Source: Tetraselmis striata (lineage: Eukaryota > Chlorophyta > Chlorodendrophyceae > Chlorodendrales > Chlorodendraceae). Taken from it: a stretch of DNA of 64,000 nucleotides. The stretch spans positions 62,001 through 126,000 of the forward strand of contig VCJN01002834.1 in assembly GCA_006384855.1 (NCBI GenBank), in the 5' to 3' direction. The notes beneath the pieces are model-generated. The model saw only the letters and a list, made by a program, of their open reading frames with translations. It did no database searches and was not told where the DNA came from. Made by a program: the position numbers and the translations under genes. This document shows positions 56,378-64,000 of the stretch, piece after piece; position 1 is the stretch's first letter, and every line of letters starts with the position of its first letter.

Positions 56378-57099
56378 TATCGTCTGACAGTCTGCTAAGA
56401 CTACTACGATCGCTGTCTGATATACTGCCATCAGGGGCATTCGCATCTAATTTCAATGTGTAATCGATTCGGACACCACGTCTCTGACATATAATAATTT
56501 GCACATACTGTAAAGTCTGCTGACACTCACAACTTGTTACATTATTATTGGCTCATTTGCTAGCGAGTGAGAGACACTTCTTGCTGGTACATATAGCAGT
56601 GCCACTATCTGGCAAGCTTGCTGAGAATTCCGAGTCGCTGCAAAACACGATCGTATGATAGGTCCGAGCGCTGCGAGTGCACAGCAGTACTTACAGCGCT
56701 CGCTGATGGACTATTTTCAGTATTCGTGCGGCACAATAACAGAGCTGGCGCTGTATATACATATCATAGGAATGTCCTTTTCTAACATCCCCCGCCTACG
56801 CTGCTTGCTGGCAGCGACCTCAGTGAGTCTGACAGCAGGTTCGCGTCGACCTCGGATGGTGCCAGCGCTCACCAGGCACCGTCGTCATATGGTACGTCAG
56901 GCAGTAGGCGGCTGCTGGTGCGGCGGACGGTCGGGTGGGCAGTTATTGTGATGCTGCTCGTAGCGGCAGGCGGTGGGTGGTGTCGTGGTGTTGCTGCTGA
57001 TGCAGCTGCAGTCTGCGGAAATACACACGCTCTCGGAGGGCTCTCGTCGAACATCTGCGATGATTTCTGCTTTTCCTTAACACAATTAAGTAAAACTAA

Positions 57100-57330
57100 A
57101 GTTCGCCCGGGTCATCGAACAAAGCCGCCCCCGCACTTCACATCTTGCGCCAACTGCATTCGTAGGTATGGCATAGCCATCAGTGCTTTGCCTCATTTCT
57201 GGAATCCCGAGGAGCGAATGCATCAACCAGGTAAATATCCCGGGGACGCGCCGGGTCGATATTGCCCTCATGGGATAACCAGGAATCAAGCCTGGGACTT
57301 ACCTGGTACAAGATAACCGTTCGAGCGAGG
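57100..57330 (+). repeat. Dispersed repeat, copy 1 (second copy 58058-58240)
   Basis: The two copies share CTTGCGCCAACTGCA, GACATAGCC/GGCATAGCC, ATGCATCAACC-type and CGCCGGGACGATATTGCC-type segments in the same order and orientation, with divergence. The 57964-58042 repeat directly precedes copy 2, so both belong to one interspersed family. Confidence 0.7.
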
Positions 57331-57963
57331 GGACAGACAACGACGCCTGTCATCGGACGAGGCCCGACAGACAAGGATTTCTGCCCTGTAGTCGCTACAT
57401 GGGTCGCTGCATGCCCGCCTGGTTTTACACAACCAACTTCAGGATTGGTCGTCGGCGAGTGGCATATTAATTTCGGATCCATACGAGCGGTAGTATCCAC
57501 GCGCGAGATGCTGCCCATATTTTTTTGACGAAGATATTGAAACTATCATTATGTCGATATATACAGCACATGACGGACATCAATGATGAGTGGCGATGGC
57601 GACGACGATGATACCGCGGCCGCGATGATGCCATGATGAGTTGGCATCAGAATATTCGCCGACCAGTACCGCCGTTCCCTCAGCTGTACCGCCTAAGGAT
57701 TAGCGACCTACCTGTACCGCTGACGTTGTAAGTCGCTAATAAATATTAATAGGTCGTAGTACAACGTAGTACACTGTACAGTTCTACTACAAATCTCCCA
57801 CCGTAGTGGCCACAGTATCGTACTGCCCAGTAGATAGATAGCGCTACTAGCAGCGCTAAATTTGATTCAATCGCTAATTTATATGCATCACCCGCCTGCT
57901 GCTGCCACTGCAGGTGCCGGTACCGGGTGAAAAAGTCAAGTAAAGTCGGCTTTCCGTAACTGG

Positions 57964-58042
57964 ATTGCTGCCTAAACGGCCGTCGTAGAGACGCTGCAAG
58001 GGTTCTGTCCTGGTGCCAGTCCTGTCCCGGGGGCGAAAAAAA
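57964..58042 (+). repeat. Dispersed repeat, copy 2 (first copy 13069-13142)
   Basis: Matches 13069-13142 over about 75 bases in the same orientation. It leads directly into the 58058-58240 repeat. Confidence 0.85.
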
Positions 58043-58057
58043 AGTCGAAGCCGAAGC

Positions 58058-58240
58058 CGCCGCCGCCGCACTTGCCCTCTTGCGCCAACTGCAGTCGACG
58101 TAGGCGGGCTGACATAGCCCGTAAGGATTAGACCATTGCCTTTATCTAACCCCGAAGGGCTAGCGACTACTGCATCAACCGGGGAAACCCCCAGGACACG
58201 CCGGGACGATATTGCCGAGAAATGCATCGGCTAGGAGTCG
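58058..58240 (+). repeat. Dispersed repeat, copy 2 (first copy 57100-57330)
   Basis: A diverged second copy of the 57100-57330 repeat in the same orientation. Confidence 0.7.
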
Positions 58241-58783
58241 ATATCCGGACCTCTCGCGTACGAGCCGACCGCTAAACCGAGCCGCCAAGGGATGAACCTT
58301 GTACCGGTAACGATTTACCGTGTACCGCCCGTACACATGGTCGCTCTACCGAATATAGCGACTAGAAGAGCGACTACAGCGACTATATTGTCACGAGGCG
58401 CGTGCAAGCTACAACCCATCGATGAGTCGACGGCGGCCCAAGGGACAACTGCCGCGCCCATATCCCGGTACCTGCTACCACCATCGCGCCCTTTGGGCGC
58501 CTTTCGAGGTGGGGCTAAGACCTTCGCCAGTCACGGCCGAGCCAAGGGCAACTTACGACCCCGGCGGGCTGCTTGGCCTCCGGTTTGTCTTCCGGACAGC
58601 CGCTTAGGCCGGGGAGGGGAAGTTGCCGAGCTCTGCGGCGCGGGCATGTAGTTCACGCAATATAATCATAACAAAAATTTACTTTCCAACATACCGTGTG
58701 GCCAGCGACCGGCGCGGAGCTGGACGGCGCCCTCGCGACTGGGGTCCACCTAGCTTAGGCTCGTTGGCGCCTGGGAGGACAGC

Positions 58784-61700
58784 ATGACTCTCAGCCAAAG
58801 CGTCCCGCCGCGTTGGGATAAGGGCGACGACAACCAGGCGACCAGGTGCGTGGGTGACCATCCGCCACCGTCAGACGTCGACATCCGCAGCCACCAACGG
58901 ATGTCGCATACTCCCCACGGATGCCCCGCCATGTGCTGTCGCAGCGCCCTTTCAGACCCCGTCCGGACTTGTCAGCCCTCGAGGTGGCGGCATTTGACAG
59001 GCATAGCGCGACAGAAGGCGCCGCCTCCAGTTCCGGGCTGCTGCTCGTGCCTTTCCCTTCACCCATACCCCCCCCCCCCCCCCCCCCCACCCACCCCGCC
59101 CCCCCCACCTTCCACCCCTCTCCCACTGGTTCAAGGTGGCCAACCAAGCCTGTGCTGTATGAGCATCGCACTTGCTGGCACTTTCAAGGCCCCCATAACT
59201 TACTGTGCGGCGCCCAGCTAGCCCCACACCTAGCCATGCGGCGCCCGCTACCCGCGCCCATATCCCCCAAAGCCAGCAGCTCCGCCAGAGCGCTGGTCCC
59301 TGACAGCCCATAAGCGTCCCAAGCCCGAAAACCTGGTCTGCTGCGCACTCTCTCTCAAAAGCCGTCTCTGCATCGCGATGGTAGCTGAGGCCATTGACAG
59401 TCTGTCCTGGCAACCAGCGCAGACTTAAGCGCTGGATGCATGCGGGATGGGTAGGCAGGTGCTGACCAGTGGACAACCCCCCCCCCCCCCCCCCCCCCCC
59501 CCCCGTTCGCACCGTTTCCCTCCGCGCCTTCTCTTGCGGGCCTGCAGGATGGAGCCCTCGCTGGACGTGTCTCGCGGCTGGCCGCTTGCGGCAGGCGGCC
59601 CCTTCGCGCACCACCTCCGCGCCTCTGCTTCCCAGCCGCCAACGCAATGGGACCACAGCACCACTGCACCGCCTGTTGCGCCCGTCGCGGCACAAGTTGG
59701 CCCGCTAATAAGCGCGCTGACGGCAGCCAAGGCGGCAATAGAGCGGCTGGGGGACGCGCCGCCCACCGCGGCCCCACTGGCCGTACACCATGCCCCAGGT
59801 TCCCCCGCACCAAAGGTGCGGATGCCCACCTTATGACACCCGGTGCCAAGATGTCAGCCAGCAGATTCACGGAGTTGCCATGCCTCGGAAGCTAGATAGG
59901 CTACGTAGCTGTGGGGTCAGCAGGGGAAGGGGTGAGTACCACCACGCCGCTGAGGCTCGCCTGCCCCAACATTGGTGCCCTGGGCCAGCAGGTGGCGGCG
60001 TTTGTAAGCATGCTCGGGCAGCTGGAGAACGATCCCAACATCTGGGACACGGAAGGGGCGCGTGCGCAGATCATGCCACCTGGGCCCCCAGGCGCCCATC
60101 CCGACAGCCCAGGTCTGGAGGACATGGAAGGAGCTTCGCCTGCGTACGACGTGTACGGCCCCGCGGGAGGGCAGGGCGGCCGCAGGCCTCTAAATGGCGC
60201 CACTGGGAGCTCGAGAGGCAGCGCCATCCGCCCATTTCCTGATCTAGGGACTGGTTGCCGCCCGGGAGTTGGTGACACAAGCGGCAACAGCGATGATGAT
60301 GAAGGTGGTGGTGGTGGTGGCGGCGGCGGGCGGCGAGCACAAGGCGGCCGTGGGTTTCCGGGCTCCGGCTCTCCGCTGGATGTCAGCCATCCTGGTCATG
60401 GCCCTGCCGCCAGCCTGCCTGGAAGCGGAGCACAGGCATTGCCTGGTGATCTGAGCCCCGGGGAGCTTGATGACGACCTGGACCTTGATGATGACCCTTC
60501 CAACATGCCACACGGGCCCACCGCTGCCGTTCCAAGCATGCGGCCGAGAGGCCAGCCTGCAGTGCCAGTACATCCCACGGGCGAGCTCAGCCGCGGGCAG
60601 CTGGATGGCGGCCTGGACGACCCCTCCAAGCTATCTAATGTTCTCAGCTCTGCTTTGCAATCTAGGGGGAACGAGGGACGCCCTGCATTGCCAGCTGATC
60701 CTGCTAATAATCTGAACCCTGGCCGGCTGCGGGGCAGCTTGGACCTGGACGACCCCTCCAAGCTGTCCCACGTGCCCACCGTCCTGCCGTCCAGGCAGCC
60801 ACACGGCCGGCCTGCGCTGCCGACAGACCCAGCAGGCGAGCTGAGGCCTGGCGGGCTGCGGGGCAGCTTGGACCTGGACGACCCCTCCAAGCTGTCCCAC
60901 GTGCCCACCGTCCTGCCGTCCAGGCAGCCACACGGCCGGCCTGCGCTGCCGACAGACCCAGCAGGCGAGCTGAGGCCTGGCGGGCTGCGGGGCAGCTTGG
61001 ACCTGGACGACCCCTCTAAGGGTCTGCATGCACCGCCCGCATCAGATCTGCGCTGGCAGCCAAGTGACCGAGGGCCGGATGCTCCTTCTACCAGTGGCAG
61101 TTTACCTCGCCGTGCAGCTCCGGGGCCAGCAGAAAAACAGCCCGACAAGGAAGTCTCCGTCAATCAGACGGGTAAAGATCCTGGAAAGCAGCCCACGCTG
61201 CCCACGTGCATGGTTTCCGTTCCTCTGCCCCCCCGACACCCTGGGCAACGACAACCCGCGGTTCTGCCACGCCAAAACAGCACGCCAGCAGAAGTCTTGT
61301 CTTTACCACAGCCACATTGTTTAGACACGCCATCCGCTGGTACCTATCGACCGGCGTCTGCGTCTTTTCCAGCCGCCGGCTTCCCTGCAAGGCCGTACAC
61401 CAATTCCACACAGCCGGCACCGAGCTTGCCAGTTGGTGGCGGCGATGCGGTACCGGACATCATGAAGGCTTCAGAGGATCCCTCAAGATTGCCAGGCAGC
61501 GTTCAGGGGCCGTCAGACCGCGCCACGGATGCGCCTGCACACCCATCTGCGCCTCTCCCGTTGAGCCGCGCGATTGTGCCGGTGTCAGATGACTCCGAAG
61601 GGGACAGTTTTGACGAAGACATCCCACAGCTTGTGTACGACGATTGGGGAAGCCCAAAGCTCGTACCCGCCCCCTCCCGGCGCAGGCCAAGCACCAGCAA

Positions 61701-64000
61701 TGCGGCATTACCTGATGCGCTTGGGCCGGGCCTGGTCTCTGACCAAGGCAGCACGGGCGACAATGCTCCGGTGATGCAGTACAACGGCGAGCCCTTCATG
61801 GAAGCTACAGACGGTGATCCACAACGTCCGCCTCGTGCTGACGGAAAGACGACGGAGCCCGGGCTCGCACCTGGCTCCCACCGCCACGCCAGCAGTAGCG
61901 CTCCATTACCAGATGCGCCTGGCCCGGGCCTGGACGTTAAGCTAGGCAGCACCAACGACGATGCCCCGGTGACGCAGCAAAACAATGAGCCCTTCATGGA
62001 GGCTCCACGCGGCAATCCCCGACACCCGTCACATGGGTCCAGCGACACTCCCCACAAGCCTGAGACATATGACTCGGGCACAGGCCCAGAGCTAGCTTAT
62101 GACAGCGACAGGAGGCCGATTGGGCTCGAACCCTCCAATTTGGCCAACACGCCGGCGAAGGGCCCGGATACAAACAGGCCAGCTACAACCAGCACTCAGC
62201 GCCCACCGGCACTCAGCAGCGATTTGGAACTGTCTGACAACGACAAGGAGGACGGCTCTGATGCACCAGAGCAGTCAGTACAGCCGCAATCCGGAGGGAA
62301 GAAGTTGGAAAATTCGAAGGCGCCGCCTGCACGTCCAGATGTGGCACAGCCCAATGTCGAGTCTAGTCCTGGATATGACAGCGGATCAACTGACTCGGAC
62401 TATGGCCCGGTGAGTCAGGACAAAGGCATACGGCCTGCGGGGCCCACACCCTCCCGACCTGGCAAGAGGCTGAAGAAAGAGAGGCCGCCGGCAGATTGTG
62501 ACGGAACGGAGCCAGCTACATATGCAGAGCCTCCGCCAGCGTCTGAAGTCGAGTCAGAGGAGTCTGACGGCCTGCCCGAGTTGACCTACGATGAGTTTGG
62601 GCGGCCTCATGTGCGTCCGCGCCCTGTGCAGAAGCCAAAGAAGTCGATTGCTGGTGCCAGTGTTCCTCATCCAGCTGCCGAGGCTCCATCAACATCTGAG
62701 AGCGGCCCACCGGAGAGCTGCAATTTGGCAGAACCACCTGTAGCGCCTCGGAGGAAAAAGCCGAAGAAGCCGAGGGCTGGGCCTCATCCGTCTCAGCCTG
62801 GAGACGAGCCTGTGTCATCATCCAAAAGTGGGTCAGAACAGTCTGAGAGCCTTCCTGAGTTGACCTACGACAACCTTGGGCGGCTTCCTGTGCGTGCGCG
62901 CCCCGCAAAGAAGCCAAAGAGGACTAAGGCGCCGCCTGGTGCTTCACAGCCAGCGGGTAAATCTCCTTCAGTCAGCGAATCGGAGCAGTCTGACAGCGCC
63001 CCAGACTACGACACGGCAGGACAGCCGGTGGCGCGTCTGAAGCCCGCTAAGAAGCACAAGAAGGCAAAGAAGCCCGCAGCGGTCTCTGATGCTTCACAGC
63101 CAGAGGGCAACTCGCCATTGACTTCAGATAGGGAATCGGGGCAGTCTGACAGCGCCCCAGACTACGACACGGCAGGACAGCCGGTGACGCGTCTGAAGCC
63201 CGATAAGAAGCACAAGAAGGCAAAGAAGCCCGCAGCGGTCTCTGATGCTTCACAGCCAGAGGGCAACTCTCCATTGACTTCAGAGAGGGAATCAGAGCAG
63301 TCTGACAGCGCCCCAGACTACGACACGGCAGGACAGCCGGTGGCGCGTCTGAAGCCCGATAAGAAGCACAAGAAGGCAAAGAAGCCCGCAGCGGTCTCTG
63401 ATGCTTCACAGCCAGAGGGCAACTCTCCATTGACTTCAGATAGGGAATCAGAGCAGTCTGACAGCGCCCCAGACTACGACACGGCAGGACAGCCGGTGGC
63501 GCGTCTGAAGCCCGATAAGAAGCACAAGAAGACAAAGAAGCCCGCAGCGGCCTCTGGTGCTTCACAGCCAGAGGGCAACTCGCCATTGACTTCAGATAGG
63601 GAATCAGAGCAGTCTGACAGCGCCCCAGACTACGACACGGCAGGACAGCCGGTGGCGCGTCTGAAGTCCGCTAAGAAGCACAAGAAGACAAAGAAGCCCG
63701 CAGCGGTCTCTGATGCTTCACAGCCAGAGGGCAACTCGCCATTGACTTCAGATAGGGAATCAGAGCAGTCTGACAGCGCCCCAGACTACGACACGGCAGG
63801 ACAGCCGGTGGCGCGTCTGAAGCCCGATAAGAAGCACAAGAAGACAAAGAAGCCCGCAGCGGCCTCTGGTGCTTCACAGCCAGAGGGCAACTCGCCATCG
63901 ACTTCAGAGAGGGAATCGGGGCAGTCTGACAGCGCCCCAGACTACGACACGGCAGGACAGCCGGTGGCGCGTCTGAAGCCCGCTAAGAAGCACAAGAAGA
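58784..64000 (+). CDS. Large disordered repeat protein, nuclear-type composition (3' end outside window)
   Basis: A first exon 58784-58845 (MTLSQSVPPRWDKGDDNQAT) ends at a GTGCGT donor. Exon 59548-59798 (MEPSLDVSRGWPLAAGG) joins it in phase. Exon 59924-64000 then stays open for more than 4 kb to the window end, starting STTTPLRLACPNIGALG. Extra exons between 58846 and 59547 are possible. The protein is Pro/Ser/Asp/Lys-rich. It contains an acidic-Gly patch (SDDDEGGGGGGGGG), three 43-residue repeats (60722-61020), acidic SDSE clusters with LPELTYD motifs, and from about 62960 at least six 52-residue repeats with SEQSDSAPDYDTAGQPV and KKHKKAKKP. Alternating acidic and Lys-rich blocks suggest a chromatin or nucleolar protein by composition only. 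No domain is recognised. Confidence 0.65.
59477..59504 (+). repeat. 28-base poly-C tract in an intron
   Basis: Lies 40 bases upstream of the acceptor at 59547 of the large disordered-protein gene, in the place of a polypyrimidine tract. Confidence 0.85.
60722..61020 (+). repeat. Coding tandem repeat, 129-bp unit
   Basis: GGGGCAGCTTGGACCTGGAC recurs at 60731, 60860 and 60989, exactly 129 bases apart. Copies 2 and 3 are essentially identical. Each unit encodes 43 residues with LRGSLDLDDPSKLSHVPTVL and GRPALPTDPAGELRPG. Confidence 0.95.
62960..64000 (+). repeat. Coding tandem repeat, 156-bp unit, continuing beyond the window
   Basis: AGCGCCCCAGACTACGACAC recurs every 156 bases at 62995, 63151, 63307, 63463, 63619, 63775 and 63931. 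Units encode 52 residues and differ mainly at SDRES/SERES, KPD/KPA/KSA and KAKK/KTKK. Near-identity indicates recent expansion or gene conversion. Confidence 0.95.

Larger units (their letters stand above)
56464..58783. other. Spacer with dispersed repeat copies
   Basis: It holds repeats at 57100-57330, 57964-58042 and 58058-58240. GATGATGCCATGATGAG runs lie near 57590-57640. The promoter of the gene starting at 58784 would lie at the right end. No other gene is recognised. Confidence 0.5.

Noticed and set aside
56918-57316. Apparent secreted peptide (MRRTVGWAVIVMLLVAAGGG)
   Set aside because: Its C-terminal half lies in the dispersed repeat at 57100-57330, there is no poly(A) signal nearby, and the hydrophobic start can arise by chance in GC-rich DNA.
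62099-62140. tRNA B-box-like GGGTTCGAGCCC on the minus strand
   Set aside because: It lies inside the continuous coding frame, and no A box or acceptor stem was found at tRNA spacing.
60396-63898. Long minus-strand frames opposite the large disordered-protein gene
   Set aside because: They mirror the plus-strand tandem repeats and stop irregularly. The plus-strand frame is continuous for 4 kb with in-phase upstream exons.

Overview
The window looks like nuclear DNA of a chlamydomonadalean (volvocine-type) green alga. The evidence is intron-dense genes with GT-AG splice sites every 60-250 bases, TGTAA poly(A) signals, an extended chloroplast-type N-terminus on one protein, long G/C homopolymers inside introns, and a heavy load of mixed DNA transposons. 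I see no operons, ribosome-binding sites, rRNA, tRNA or CRISPR array. The species cannot be fixed from the sequence alone.

At least four host genes can be followed exon by exon with consistent phases. At the left edge is the last exon of a probable SAM methyltransferase (+). It converges on a 12-exon type II membrane glycosyltransferase of the GT4 class (-, 715-4422). A six-exon UPF0126 membrane protein with a plastid-like leader (+, 8433-10267) converges on an eight-exon Btz/CASC3-like exon-junction-complex protein (-, 10587-12838). That pair shares an almost palindromic poly(A) signal region. At the right edge a large, disordered, repeat-bearing protein (+, from 58784) runs off the window. 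A small CCHC zinc-knuckle gene lies at 56114-56377.

Most of 13-55 kb is mobile or mobile-derived. It holds a decayed tyrosine recombinase (6.6-7.7 kb), a four-exon transposase-like gene with a conserved GHTHE block (17.2-20.8 kb, -), and a BED/Tudor-like transposase relic inside a 7.8 kb region bounded by a perfect 22-bp inverted repeat (22.4-30.2 kb). A long decayed multi-exon gene (32.3-38.2 kb, +) ends in what reads as a beta-class N6-adenine/N4-cytosine DNA methyltransferase. A ~4.8 kb element has very long terminal inverted repeats containing satellite units (41.0-45.8 kb). Two intact, spliced, cysteine-rich genes (25701-26568 and 30379-31415, both -) sit among the relics.

Four arrays of one 24-bp minisatellite (19.4, 21.0, 31.7 and 35.1 kb) link the GHTHE gene and the methyltransferase gene. 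Each gene has one array immediately upstream and one inside an intron. The two upstream arrays are almost equal in length and share the same order of variant units. This pairing of a DNA-methyltransferase gene, a transposase-like gene and a common repeat is the best candidate here for an undescribed system. The methyltransferase copy is broken, so any function must be sought in intact relatives.
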